64,000 nucleotides of DNA, from the NCBI RefSeq assembly GCF_014196745.1, contig NZ_JACIEH010000002.1, positions 620,383 to 684,382 on the forward strand, written 5' to 3'. The position numbers were made by a program, and so were the translations under genes. Under the pieces are notes generated by a model that saw nothing but the letters and a program-made list of their open reading frames with translations, was not told where the DNA came from and ran no database searches. The DNA comes from Sphingomonas kyeonggiensis. Lineage in GTDB: Bacteria; Pseudomonadota; Alphaproteobacteria; Sphingomonadales; Sphingomonadaceae. Within the stretch, counting starts at the first letter, position 1; each line of letters begins with the position of its first letter. Shown piece by piece: positions 41,359-50,049 of the stretch.

Positions 41359-42021
41359 TTACGCCGCCTTGAGCAGCGTCTCGAGCTCGCCGAGGACTGC
41401 CGCGCGGCGCGCGGTGGCGTCGAGGGCGAGGCCGCCTTCTTCCCAACCGATACGGGCATCGCCCACCGGGATCGTCTCGTCGGGCACCACCATCAGGTTG
41501 AGCTTGCGGCGATCGCGCGACTGGCGGTCGGCGATGCGCCCCTCGATATCGTCGAGCAGGTCGGGATGGACGCGGATCTGCAGCTCGGTGCCGCGCGCGA
41601 CCTGGCCGAGCGCCCGGCCGATCGCCTCGTCGATCGCCAGGCCCGGCGCCACTTCGAGCGCGCGGCCGGCGATCAGCTCGGCGGCGGCGAGCGCCACTTC
41701 GGCAGCCTCGCCAGTCACCCGCTCGGAGACCTGGCCGAAATGGGCCTCGATGCCCTCGATCCCGGCCTGCAACGCATCGACCGCGCTCAGCAGCGCCACT
41801 TCGCGCTCGTTGCGCGCCTGGGCGAGCCCGGCCTCGTAGCCTTGAGCCCGCGCCAGCGCGAGCGACGATTCCTGCTCGGCGCGCAGCAGCGCCAGTTCGG
41901 CGCGCAGCGTCGCGACCTCGAGCGTGGCGTCGGGCCCGATCGGCCCGCCCTTGCCCGGCGGCACCGCGAAGATGCGGTCGAAACCGAAACGCTCGACATT
42001 CACATGGGCGTGCATGCTCAT
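41359..42021 (-). CDS. fliH: Flagellar export regulator FliH
   Basis: Protein of 220 residues that binds and restrains FliI. It has a central helical Ala/Glu-rich region (LRAELALLRAEQESSLALAR, GYEAGLAQARNEREVALLSA) and the FliH C-terminal domain (LQIRVHPDLLDDIEGRI, KLNLMVVPDETIPVGDARIG, WEEGGLALDATARR). It follows fliG by 12 bp. Confidence 0.88.
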   Translation of the reverse strand: MSMHAHVNVERFGFDRIFAVPPGKGGPIGPDATLEVATLRAELALLRAEQESSLALARAQGYEAGLAQARNEREVALLSAVDALQAGIEGIEAHFGQVSERVTGEAAEVALAAAELIAGRALEVAPGLAIDEAIGRALGQVARGTELQIRVHPDLLDDIEGRIADRQSRDRRKLNLMVVPDETIPVGDARIGWEEGGLALDATARRAAVLGELETLLKAA

Positions 42022-42033
42022 CGGCTATGTTCC

Positions 42034-43068
42034 TTAGATGATCATCGCATCGTCGGACTTGGGGTCGACGAGCAGAATCTCGCCGCGGTCCGCCAGGTCC
42101 TTGGCCAGGCGCACCAGCGCCGACTGTGCTTCCTCGCAATCGCGGGCACGCACCGGGCCCATGCCCGCCATGTCCTCGCGCAGCAGCTTGGCGGCACGCT
42201 CGGTCATTGCACCGAAGAACAGCTGCTTCAGGCTGTCCGGGGCACCCTTCAGGGCCAGCGCCATCTGGCGCTTGTCGGCGCTGCGGACGATCGCGGCGAT
42301 CGCCGGCGGCAGCAGGTTGCCCAGGTCCTCGAAGGTGAACATGAGGGCGCGGATCCGCTCGGCGCTTTCCGGCGCCCTGTTGTCCAGCGCGTTGAGCATC
42401 GCTTCCTCGGTCGAGCGGTCGAGCGAGTTGAACAGCTCGGCCATCGCCTCGTGCGGATCGCGCTTCTGCGAGCGCGACAGGTTGGTCATGAACTCACTCT
42501 TCAGCGTCTGTTCGACCTGGTTGATCACGTCCTTCTGGACCGTCTCCATGCGCAGCATACGCATCACCACGTCGACCGAGAATTCACGCGGCAGCTCGGC
42601 GAGCACGCGGGCCGAATGGTCGGGGCGCAGCTTGGAGAGGATCACCGCCACGGTCTGCGGATATTCGTGCTTGAGCGCGCCGGCGAGGACGCTTTCCGAG
42701 ACGTTGGACAGCTTGTCCCACATCGTGCGACCCGAGGGACCACGGATGTCCTCCATGATTTCCTTCACCTTCTCGCTCGGCAGGATGCCGGCGAGCAGGC
42801 GCTCGGTGGTCTCGTAGCTGCCGTGCATCGACGACATCGAGGCGATCTCACTGGTGAACTGGACGAGCAGATGCTCGACGACCGGCGCCGGAATCCGGCC
42901 GAGCCCGGCGATGGTCGAGGACAGTTCCTTCACCTCGTCGGTGGTCAGCTGCTCCCAGATCGGGGCGCCATGCTCCTTGCCAAGGGCCAGCATCAGCGCG
43001 GCTGCGCGCTGCGGGCCGCTGAAGCGCTTCAGTTCGGGCGGTTCGGCAATCGGCGCCATCACGGTCAT
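42034..43068 (-). CDS. fliG: Flagellar motor switch protein FliG
   Basis: Switch and torque protein of 344 residues. Landmarks: GPQRAAALMLALGKEHGAPIWEQL, the middle EHPQTVA-like EYPQTVAVILSKLRPDHSARVL, MFTFEDLGNLLPPAIAAIVR (the C-terminal torque helix region) and MTERAAKLLREDMAGMGPVR. ATG 43068 is the first start before the conserved part; ATG 43059 is an alternative. An in-frame extension to 43107 overlaps the leader. Confidence 0.95.
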   Translation of the reverse strand: MTVMAPIAEPPELKRFSGPQRAAALMLALGKEHGAPIWEQLTTDEVKELSSTIAGLGRIPAPVVEHLLVQFTSEIASMSSMHGSYETTERLLAGILPSEKVKEIMEDIRGPSGRTMWDKLSNVSESVLAGALKHEYPQTVAVILSKLRPDHSARVLAELPREFSVDVVMRMLRMETVQKDVINQVEQTLKSEFMTNLSRSQKRDPHEAMAELFNSLDRSTEEAMLNALDNRAPESAERIRALMFTFEDLGNLLPPAIAAIVRSADKRQMALALKGAPDSLKQLFFGAMTERAAKLLREDMAGMGPVRARDCEEAQSALVRLAKDLADRGEILLVDPKSDDAMII

Positions 43069-43131
43069 TTTTTTCGTTTCCCTCGCGAAAAAATTGCGCC
43101 CGTACACACGGATGGGGGCGGCTTTCCCTCT

Positions 43132-43137
43132 ATTATA
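43132..43137 (-). promoter_or_regulatory. Divergent flagellar-type -10 box (GTTCTATAATAGA)
   Basis: Between fliG and the divergent 927-residue gene. CTCTATTATAGA can be read both ways. Confidence 0.5.
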
Positions 43138-43164
43138 GAACCGAGCAAAGCGAGGCGGAGCGCG

Positions 43165-45948
43165 ATGACGGTTAATTTATCTGGTAGTCTGATCGGCTTA
43201 AGTATTCTGACGGGGTCGAGTTCGACGATGACCTCGGCGGTCTCCGCGATCACCTATGACAGCAAGGCCGTGCGCGCGGCCAAGGCGGCGTTCACCACCG
43301 CGGCCACCGTCGCGCCGTGGAAGAGCGGCACTGCGCTGCCGGTCAACGCCAGCCAGGTCGCCTCGATCACCGCGCTGCGCACGATCATCACGCCCGCGAC
43401 CACCGACAGCAGCGGCAGCTATCTTCCCAAGGACATCCAGACCAGCTTCACCGCCTATCAGGCGCTCGACAAGCTGCGCGTGCTGGCCGAGACGGCGAGC
43501 TCCAAGACGACTTCGGATGCCCAGCGCGCCGCGCTGCAGAAGACCTTCCTCAAGGGGCTGGACGATCTCCAGACCTATCTGAGCACTGCGCCGTCGGACC
43601 TGGTCAAGCTCGCCTATGGCAAGCCGGCTTCGACCGCGACGTCGAACAAGCTCGCCGCGACCGACGTCTATGCGACCGAGGGCAAGGGCCTGGTCAAGGC
43701 GCGCACCGATGCGATCCCGGGCCTCACCGGCACCGAGACCTTCTCGATCACGCTGAGCAAGCCGGGCGCCGCTGCGCAGACGGTCAATGTCGATCTGTCG
43801 ACCGGCCCGCAGCCGCCGACGCTCGATTCCGTCGCGGCCCAGTTCAACGCCGCGATCGGCGCGATCCCCAATCTCCAGGCCGACGGCACGCCGCAGCTCG
43901 ATGCGAACGGCAATACCGTGCCGCGCTGGAAATCGACCTTCAAGGTCACCAACGAGAGCGGCAAGTGGGGCTTCAGCCTGTCGAACCCGACGGGCATCGA
44001 GCAGGTCACGCTCGACCAGACCAACGCCAAGGATGCGATCGTCGTCGCGACCGGCCAGACCGCGCTCGACGCGCCCAGCTCGACCCAGCTCTTCCGTCTC
44101 GACGATCCCACCGGCGCCAACACGCGCACTGCGATGGGCACGATCCAGGCGCTCGATCGCCAGGCGACCGCGCAGAATGTCGCGGCCAAGAAGACGACCA
44201 CCGTCACCACGACCACGACCGATCTCGATGGCAAGGTAAAGACGGTCAAGACCGAGACGAGCAACGTCTACGCCAATACCGATGCCGCCTCGGTCGTCAC
44301 CGATGCGCAGGGTAACAGCTATATCGTCGGCACCACCAAGGGCGACCTTGGCGCGAACCTGTCGGACGGCGACAACAACCTGTTCCTCACCAAGGTGGAC
44401 GGCGCGGGCAATGTCGTGTGGCAGCGCAGCCTGGGCGCCACCGGCTCGTCGACCGGCGCGGCGGTCAGCCTCGGGGCCGATGGCAGCATCGTCGTGGCCG
44501 GCACCGTCACCGGCAGCTTCGGCGGCGCTTCCACCGATGGCGACATGGTCGTCGCCAAATATGCGGCGAACGGCGACGAGAAATTCTCCACCGTGGTCCG
44601 TTCCGGCGGCACCGACGTGGCCAAGTCGGTCGCGGTCGGTGCGGACGGCTCGATCTATGTCGGCGGCCGCATCGCCACCGGCAATGACGGCTTCATCGCC
44701 CGCATCGATACCAGCGGCAAGATCGCCGAGCGCCGCACCATCACCGGTGCGGGCAGCGACAGCGTCAACGCGCTGGCGGTCGACAATGACGGCAACGTCC
44801 TCGCGCTCGTCTCGCATGACGGCAATGCCGAGCTGATGAAGATGCAGGGCGGGGCGCTCGGCACCGATCTCGGCAGCATCAGCCTGGGCGCCGCCGATGC
44901 ACGCGTGCTCGCCGTCGCCGATGACGGCACGATCGGCGTGGGTGGCGCGACCTCGAGCGCGCTCTCGGGCAGCCAGGTCAACGGGATCAGCGGCAACCGC
45001 GACGGCTTCGTCACGCGGATCGACGCCAATCTGTCGAACGCCAGCACCACCTATATCGGCTCCTCGGCCGACGATCAGGTTGACAGCATCGCCTTCATGA
45101 ACGGCGAGCTCTATGCCGGCGGCCGCACCACCGGCGATCTGGCGACGACCCGTCGCGGCCCGACCGACGGCTTCGTCACCCGCATCGACGCGTCGACCGG
45201 CGCTGTCGAGAACACCACCCAGTTCGGCCAGGCGCTGCTGCGCACCGAGCCGGTCCGCATCTCTGCCGACACCGGCGGCGCCAGCGCGGTCTCGGCGCTG
45301 GGCTTCGGCCGCGGCACGATCAACGCCGTCGCCTCGAGCAAGGTGACCACGCAGACCGGGCTCAAGGCCGGCGACTATTTCTCGTTCAAGGCCGATGACG
45401 GCGCGGTCCGCAAGCTGACCATCCTCGCCGACGATACGCTCCAGTCGATCGCCACCCGCATGTCGGGCATGCTCGGCGCGTCGAAGGGCAGCGTCACTGC
45501 CACCACGGTCGATGGCGTCCAGCAGCTGCGCATCACGATGAAGGCGGGGCATTCGCTTCAGCTTCTGCCCGGTACCGGCGAAACCGACGCGCTGGCCAAG
45601 CTCGGCATCGATCCGCAGCGCATTGCCACCCAGGCTCCGGTCTCGAGCAACGCGCCCAAGGTCCGCCCGGGCGGCAGCTATGGCCTCGATCTCGGCGAAG
45701 GGCTCAGCCTGACCAACCTCGACATGGCCAAGGTCGCGCTCGGCAAGATCAACGACGCGATCTCGATGACCCAGACCGCCTATCGCTCGCTCTATTGGGA
45801 CGATGCGAAGACGACTTTGGTCGATGGCACCAAGCGCAATACCGCCACCGGCACGCAGAGCACCGCGATCGTCAACGCGCAGCTCGCCAATTATCAGGCG
45901 GCGCTCGATCGCCTGACCAGCTCCACTCCTTCCTCTTACGGATTCTGA
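43165..45948 (+). CDS. Large beta-propeller flagellar-locus protein (FlaEY-like by position)
   Basis: Protein of 927 residues cotranscribed with flgB. The N-terminal third is Ser/Thr/Ala-rich with flagellin-like helices. The centre (about residues 370-700) has repeated SBBP-like blades (VVTDAQGNSYIVGTTKGDLG, LFLTKVDGAGNVVWQRSLGA, VAVGADGSIYVGGRIATGND). The C-terminal part has flagellin-IN-like modules (DTLQSIATRMSGMLGASKGS) and a coil (LGKINDAISMTQTAYRSLYW, AIVNAQLANYQAALDRL). No signal peptide is seen, so flagellar export is likely. Caulobacter FlaEY is a possible relative, but I could not match it. ATG 43165 has GAGGCGGAG upstream. Confidence 0.75.
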   Translation: MTVNLSGSLIGLSILTGSSSTMTSAVSAITYDSKAVRAAKAAFTTAATVAPWKSGTALPVNASQVASITALRTIITPATTDSSGSYLPKDIQTSFTAYQALDKLRVLAETASSKTTSDAQRAALQKTFLKGLDDLQTYLSTAPSDLVKLAYGKPASTATSNKLAATDVYATEGKGLVKARTDAIPGLTGTETFSITLSKPGAAAQTVNVDLSTGPQPPTLDSVAAQFNAAIGAIPNLQADGTPQLDANGNTVPRWKSTFKVTNESGKWGFSLSNPTGIEQVTLDQTNAKDAIVVATGQTALDAPSSTQLFRLDDPTGANTRTAMGTIQALDRQATAQNVAAKKTTTVTTTTTDLDGKVKTVKTETSNVYANTDAASVVTDAQGNSYIVGTTKGDLGANLSDGDNNLFLTKVDGAGNVVWQRSLGATGSSTGAAVSLGADGSIVVAGTVTGSFGGASTDGDMVVAKYAANGDEKFSTVVRSGGTDVAKSVAVGADGSIYVGGRIATGNDGFIARIDTSGKIAERRTITGAGSDSVNALAVDNDGNVLALVSHDGNAELMKMQGGALGTDLGSISLGAADARVLAVADDGTIGVGGATSSALSGSQVNGISGNRDGFVTRIDANLSNASTTYIGSSADDQVDSIAFMNGELYAGGRTTGDLATTRRGPTDGFVTRIDASTGAVENTTQFGQALLRTEPVRISADTGGASAVSALGFGRGTINAVASSKVTTQTGLKAGDYFSFKADDGAVRKLTILADDTLQSIATRMSGMLGASKGSVTATTVDGVQQLRITMKAGHSLQLLPGTGETDALAKLGIDPQRIATQAPVSSNAPKVRPGGSYGLDLGEGLSLTNLDMAKVALGKINDAISMTQTAYRSLYWDDAKTTLVDGTKRNTATGTQSTAIVNAQLANYQAALDRLTSSTPSSYGF

Positions 45949-45952
45949 TCGC

Positions 45953-46363
45953 ATGGACATGCCTCCGATCCTCGCCGGCATCCGCCGCCAGATGGACAAT
46001 CTCTCCGATCGCCAGCGCGTGATCGCCCAGAACATCGCCAACAGCGAGACGCCGGGCTTCAAGGCGCGCACGGTCGAGGACGCCGATTTCTCCGACCTGG
46101 TCGGCAGCAGCGGCGGCATCACGATCGCCAAGCCGCGCGTGCAGCTGACTGCGGGCATGAAGGGCCTGGGCGCGATCCAGCCGGCCGGCGCCGGCATCGT
46201 GCTCGACAAGGACATCAGCGAGACCAAGCCCGACGGCAACAACGTCACGCTCGAAGACCAGCTGCTCAAGCTCGGCCAGGTCCAGGCGGACTTCACCGCG
46301 ATGACCAACCTGTACCGCAAGCAGATCAGCATGCTGAAGACCGCGGTGGGCAAGGGCGGCTAA
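45953..46363 (+). CDS. flgB: Proximal rod protein FlgB
   Basis: Rod protein of 136 residues with IRRQMDNLSDRQRVIAQNIA and NSETPGFKARTVEDADF at the N terminus and NVTLEDQLLKLGQVQADFTA then MTNLYRKQISMLKTAVG at the C terminus. It starts 4 bp after the propeller gene, so the two are one operon. It is separated from flgC (53810), which is unusual, since flgB and flgC are normally adjacent. Confidence 0.92.
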   Translation: MDMPPILAGIRRQMDNLSDRQRVIAQNIANSETPGFKARTVEDADFSDLVGSSGGITIAKPRVQLTAGMKGLGAIQPAGAGIVLDKDISETKPDGNNVTLEDQLLKLGQVQADFTAMTNLYRKQISMLKTAVGKGG

Positions 46364-46387
46364 GCGCTTCTTTCGGTTGAGGAAACG

Positions 46388-46421
46388 AGAAGGCCCGCGA
46401 GCGATCGCGGGCCTTTTCTTT
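46388..46421 (+). terminator. Terminator after flgB
   Basis: GAAGGCCCGCGA-GCGA-TCGCGGGCCTTTTC hairpin. Confidence 0.85.
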
Positions 46422-46438
46422 GTCTTAGCCCTCTCTTC

Positions 46439-46833
46439 TTAGCCCTCTCCCGCTTGCGGGAGAGGGTTGGGTGAGGGTGAGAGCTGGGCGCCAGGCATTG
46501 CCGCTAGCTTGAGCCGAATGGCCTCCACCACCCCGTCTAAATTCTCGATCACATCGCTGTTCCAAAACCGCACCATCGAATAGCCGGCGCGTTCCAGATA
46601 GGTCGTCCGTTCCCGATCTACCTGTTCGCCATGCTGGCTACCGTCCAGCTCCACCACCAGCCGCTTCTCCACGCACAGGAAATCGACGACGAACGGACCG
46701 ATCGTCGCCTGGAAGCGGAACTTGTGGCTATCGAGCTGGCGGTTGCGAAGCGCGGCCAGAGCAGGCGCTCGACATCGGTCGCCTCTTTTCGCAGGCGCCG
46801 GGCATGCGGATTGGTGGGCCGTATCGCGGGCAC
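46439..46833 (-). pseudogene. DUF559 (endonuclease-like) gene with one frameshift
   Basis: The first part reads PHARRLRKEATDVERLLWPR from ATG 46833. The rest continues in another frame: LRNRQLDSHKFRFQATIGPF, VVDFLCVEKRLVVELDGSQH, YSMVRFWNSDVIENLDGVVE. Joined, they match the DUF559 pattern. One base is missing near 46749-46753 (a C would restore LRNRQL after WPR). The end runs into a repeat, giving a SPSPNPLPQAGEG tail. It may be a true pseudogene or a sequencing error. It is inserted between flagellar genes and bracketed by repeats. Confidence 0.75.
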
Positions 46834-46955
46834 CTGGGCAGAGTAACCCAGCTTGCACCCTCACCCAACCATCATCAGGTAAACAGCGCCCCGCGCTGTT
46901 TAGGTCATGCCGGGGGCATGACCGACCTGATGATCCCGCAAGCGGGAGAGGGCTT
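46441..46955. repeat. REP-like arms bracketing the DUF559 remnant
   Basis: A CCCTCTCCCGCTTGCGGGAG arm lies at 46441-46463, followed by TTGGGTGAGGGTGAGAGCTG. Matching inverted pieces lie at about 46855-46868 (CACCCTCACCCAACC) and 46936-46955 (CCGCAAGCGGGAGAGGG). The 679-bp stretch from flgB to the FlgN-like gene holds only this and the broken gene. Confidence 0.65.
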
Positions 46956-47042
46956 TTAGTTGGCCGAAACGCCAGAAACCCACCGAAGCCCGTTTGTGGC
47001 GAGCCCGGTGGGTATCGCGACCCTTGGGAACTTTGGCGCCGC

Positions 47043-47468
47043 TTACAGCCGCGCGTTGATCGAGATCGGGGCGGGGGCCTCGCTCGCCGCCAGGCCGCCG
47101 CACGCGCCATAGACGGTGTTGCGGGTACCAGTCAGGCGCTGCGCCTCGGCGGCGATCGCGCCCATCATGTCGGTCGAGAGCTCGATCTGGCGCTTGAGAA
47201 TCTGTGCGTTGACGCTCGAGGCGTCGCGCAGGCAGCGGCTCGCCTCGGCGAGCTGCTCGCGTGCCTCGGGTGCGAGCCGCTCGGCCCAGTCGTCCGGCGC
47301 CTCGCGCTTCATCCGCGCCACCTCGGCCTCGATCCGGCCGGTGAGGCGCAGCTTGACCTGGGCGATCTCGGGCATTTCGGGGAAATAGGGCGCCTTGGCC
47401 AGCTGCTCGCTTTCCTCCTCCATGATGTGGGTGAGGGACACCATCGCGTCGATGAGCTGCTCGGTCAT
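47043..47468 (-). CDS. FlgN-like flagellar export chaperone
   Basis: All-helical protein of 141 residues (LIDAMVSLTHIMEEESEQLA, IAQVKLRLTGRIEAEVARMK, REQLAEASRCLRDASSVNAQ). FlgN carries FlgK and FlgL to the export gate, and its genes often follow flgJ as here. The start overlaps the flgJ stop. Sequence conservation is weak, so identity rests on size and order. Confidence 0.7.
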   Translation of the reverse strand: MTEQLIDAMVSLTHIMEEESEQLAKAPYFPEMPEIAQVKLRLTGRIEAEVARMKREAPDDWAERLAPEAREQLAEASRCLRDASSVNAQILKRQIELSTDMMGAIAAEAQRLTGTRNTVYGACGGLAASEAPAPISINARL

Positions 47469-47788
47469 TATTTGTTACCCTGCTGGAGCTTGATGATCTG
47501 GTCGAGCACGACCGGCGCCAGGCCGATCCCGCCCCGGTTGGCGATCGAGGCGCCGAGCTTCTCGGCCATGATGCCGCGGAACATCTCTTCGCCGTGACCG
47601 CCGGAGAATTCGCCATCGCCCTGCGGCACGCTCTCGAGCATGATCTGGGTCATCTGGCCGAGGAACACCGCCTCGAAATTCTTCGCGGTCTCGCGGTTCT
47701 TGGCGTCGGCCTTGGACTCGGGGGCCTTGGGACCGGTCGCCGCCTGCGGCGGGAGCTGCGGCCCCTGCACGGAAGTCACGTCGCGCAT
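47468..47788 (-). CDS. flgJ: Rod-binding protein FlgJ (N-terminal type)
   Basis: Protein of 106 residues with only the rod-binding domain (NRETAKNFEAVFLGQMTQIM, GEFSGGHGEEMFRGIMAEKL, GIGLAPVVLDQIIKL). No muramidase domain is attached, so the transglycosylase at 14351 may supply that activity. ATG 47788 shares bases with the flgI stop; GTG 47791 is a less likely start. Confidence 0.9.
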   Translation of the reverse strand: MRDVTSVQGPQLPPQAATGPKAPESKADAKNRETAKNFEAVFLGQMTQIMLESVPQGDGEFSGGHGEEMFRGIMAEKLGASIANRGGIGLAPVVLDQIIKLQQGNK

Positions 47789-48891
47789 CACTGCACCTCG
47801 ATATCGGCCTGGAGGGCGCCGGCGGTCTTGATCGCCTGAAGGATGGTGATCAGGTCGCGCGGGCTGACGCCCAGCGTGTTGAGCCCGCTCACCAGCGTCT
47901 GCAGGCTGGCGCCGTCGACCATGGCGAGGCTGGCGCCGTTGCCGTCGTTCACCTGCACGTTGGTGCGCGGCACCACCGTGGTCTGGCCGTTGGAGAAGGG
48001 CGCGGGCTGCGAGACCTGCGGGCTCTCGGTCACGGTGATGGTCAGGCCGCCCTGGGCGATCGCCACCGGGGTGATGCGGACATCGGCGTTCATCACGACG
48101 GTGCCCGAAGCCTCGTTGATCACCACACGGGCCGGCTGGTCGACCTTGATCTGCAGCTCGCCGATGCGAGTGACCAGATCGATCACGTTGCCGACGAAGT
48201 TCTGGCCCGGAGTCAGCTGCACCGTCGCCGGATCGAGCACCGTGGCGCTGCCGGGATATTTGGCGTTGATCGCCGCCGCGATGCGGTCGGCGGTGGCGAA
48301 GTCGGGGTTCTTGAGGGCGAGCTTCAGGCTGCTGGCGGAGAGCAGCGAATAGGGGACCTCGCGCTCGATGATCGCCCCGCCGGCGATGCGCGCCGAGGTG
48401 GTCACGCCGCGGCTGACATTGGCTGCCGCGCCCTGCGCCTTGAAGCCGGAAACGGCGACATTGCCCTGGGCGACCGCATAGATCTCGCCATCGAGGCCGC
48501 GCAGCGAGGAAACGATCAGCGTGCCTCCCTGCAGGCTGGTCGCGTCGCCCAGCGCCGAGACCTGGACGTCGATGTGCGAGCCGGCGCGCGAGAAGGGCGG
48601 CATCGTGGCGGTGATCGAGACGGCGGCGACGTTCAGCGTCTTCATCTCGGTGCCGCGGATGTTCACGCCCATGCGCTCGAGCATGGCCTGCATCGATTCC
48701 TCGGTGAACGGCGTGTTGCGCAGGCGATCGCCCGTGCCGGCGAGGCCGACGACGAGGCCATAGCCTACGAGCTGGTTGTCGCGGACGTTCTCGACATTGA
48801 TCACGTCCTTGATGCGCGTCTGCGCCATTGCGGCGGGCGTGGTGCCCAGCATGGCAAGCAGGGCGATCATGGGAGCGGCGAAGCGCAGCAT
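47788..48891 (-). CDS. flgI: P-ring protein FlgI
   Basis: Periplasmic ring protein of 367 residues with signal peptide MLRFAAPMIALLAMLGTTPA (cleavage after AMA). Then IKDVINVENVRDNQLVGYGL, VVGLAGTGDRLRNTPFTEES, NVAAVSITATMPPFSRAGSHIDV and a C-terminal TLVSGLNTLGVSPRDLITIL then AIKTAGALQADIEVQ. Normal FlgI throughout. First gene of flgI-flgJ-flgN. Confidence 0.96.
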   Translation of the reverse strand: MLRFAAPMIALLAMLGTTPAAMAQTRIKDVINVENVRDNQLVGYGLVVGLAGTGDRLRNTPFTEESMQAMLERMGVNIRGTEMKTLNVAAVSITATMPPFSRAGSHIDVQVSALGDATSLQGGTLIVSSLRGLDGEIYAVAQGNVAVSGFKAQGAAANVSRGVTTSARIAGGAIIEREVPYSLLSASSLKLALKNPDFATADRIAAAINAKYPGSATVLDPATVQLTPGQNFVGNVIDLVTRIGELQIKVDQPARVVINEASGTVVMNADVRITPVAIAQGGLTITVTESPQVSQPAPFSNGQTTVVPRTNVQVNDGNGASLAMVDGASLQTLVSGLNTLGVSPRDLITILQAIKTAGALQADIEVQ

Positions 48892-48926
48892 ATAACCCCT
48901 GGAAGTGGAAAATTTCCGATAATTCT

Positions 48927-48932
48927 CTTATA
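48927..48932 (-). promoter_or_regulatory. Flagellar-type -10 box before flgI (ATCCTATAAGAGA)
   Basis: Reverse-strand TATAAG 36 bp before flgI and 11 bp from the palindrome at 48944. Confidence 0.55.
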
Positions 48933-48943
48933 GGATAGAGGTA

Positions 48944-48956
48944 GGCAAAAAGTGCC
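48944..48956. promoter_or_regulatory. GGCAA-N3-GTGCC palindrome
   Basis: GGCAAAAAGTGCC, one mismatch from the GGCAA-N3-TTGCC form, between divergent flgI and fliX. Confidence 0.5.
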
Positions 48957-48971
48957 CGAGGACGAGATTTC

Positions 48972-49394
48972 GTGCGTATCGAGAACCTTCAAGCGCCCCT
49001 GCTGAACAGCCTGATGGCTGCGCTGCCCAAGGTCGCGTCCGGCTTCTCGGTGAAGGAGGGCGAACTGCCCGCCGCGCCGGCGCCCGTACCCCAGGGGACC
49101 AACGCCGCCCAGGCGCTCAACCCCTCGGTCGCGATGCTCGTCACGCTCGCCGCCGCCGATCCCGCGATCGAGCGCCGCCGCAAGCAGGCAGTCGACGCCC
49201 AGCGTGGCGTCGACATGCTCGACGGGCTCCACCGCGAGCTGGTCGCGGGCGTGGTCGCGCCGGAGCGGCTGCAGCAGATCGTCGAATGGTCGGAGAGCTT
49301 CCAGCATTCCGACGATCCCGTACTGGCCTCGATCCTGTCGGACATCGAGGTGCGTGTCCGAGTCGAGCTCGCCAAACTCGATCTTCAGGCCTGA
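48972..49394 (+). CDS. fliX: Flagellar assembly regulator FliX
   Basis: Protein of 140 residues. The C-terminal half matches the FliX pattern: DPAIERRRKQAVDAQRGVDML, DGLHRELVAGVVAPERLQQI, DDPVLASILSDIEVRVRVEL and AKLD. In Caulobacter FliX links assembly of early flagellar structure to FlbD activity. Start is GTG 48972 behind GAGGACGAG. It stands alone and divergent from flgI. Its presence supports reading the 37819 gene as flbD. Confidence 0.85.
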   Translation: MRIENLQAPLLNSLMAALPKVASGFSVKEGELPAAPAPVPQGTNAAQALNPSVAMLVTLAAADPAIERRRKQAVDAQRGVDMLDGLHRELVAGVVAPERLQQIVEWSESFQHSDDPVLASILSDIEVRVRVELAKLDLQA

Positions 49395-49573
49395 TCGGCG
49401 CGGCGGACTGCCGCTACGGCATCTGCGGCTTTTCCGTTTCAAATCAGAACCTAATTGCATACCCGGTTTTGGGAACCTAGGGAGTCTCCAGCGGTGTCGC
49501 GTTCGAAAGGGCGATACCGTTCCTTCCCATGACCGCCCGGCAGAGTGCGGCATGGAGACCCCTCGAGGAGAGT

Positions 49574-49993
49574 ATGCCTATGTTGGCTTTGTTGTTGGGG
49601 CTCGCCGTCGCAGCCGCCCCTGCACCCCAGTCCGGCGACGCCGTGGTCGGCCGCTGGAAGACCCCCGTCCATAACGGTATCGTCGAGATCTCGCGTTGCG
49701 GCGCCTCGATCTGCGGCAAGATCGTCGGATCGGACAAGCTGCGCACCAATCCCAATCTCGCCGACGCCCGGAACAGCGACACCTCGCTGCGCAACCGCCG
49801 GCTGATGGGGCTGCAGATCCTGGGCGGCTTCAAGCTGCAGGGTGCCGGCTGGTACGGCGGCAAGATCTACAATGCCGAGGACGGCAAGACCTACAGCGCC
49901 GAGATCACCATGTCGGGCAACGACACGCTCAACCTGCGTGGCTGCGTGTTCAAGCCGTTCTGCCGTACCCAGACCTGGACCCGCGTGCGTTAA
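49574..49993 (+). CDS. DUF2147 exported protein
   Basis: Protein of 139 residues with a signal peptide (PMLALLLGLAVAAAPAPQSG) and a DUF2147 core (VVGRWKTPVHNGIVEISRCG, ASICGKIVGSD, LMGLQILGGFKLQGAGWYGG, KIYNAEDGKTYSAEITM, RGCVFKPFCRTQTWTR). ATG 49574 follows GAGGAGAGT. DUF2147 proteins are often near porins or lipid genes; function is unknown. It is not flagellar by any sign. Confidence 0.85.
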   Translation: MPMLALLLGLAVAAAPAPQSGDAVVGRWKTPVHNGIVEISRCGASICGKIVGSDKLRTNPNLADARNSDTSLRNRRLMGLQILGGFKLQGAGWYGGKIYNAEDGKTYSAEITMSGNDTLNLRGCVFKPFCRTQTWTRVR

Positions 49994-50049
49994 CACGCGT
50001 TTCCGAGTTTCAGCGTTCGAGTTCAGTACCGCGTACAAGGATTACCCAA

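Noticed and set aside
43198..46353. 1051-codon reverse ORF over the propeller gene and flgB
   Set aside because: flgB is certain on the forward strand, and the reverse translation is Arg/Asp/Gly-rich noise.
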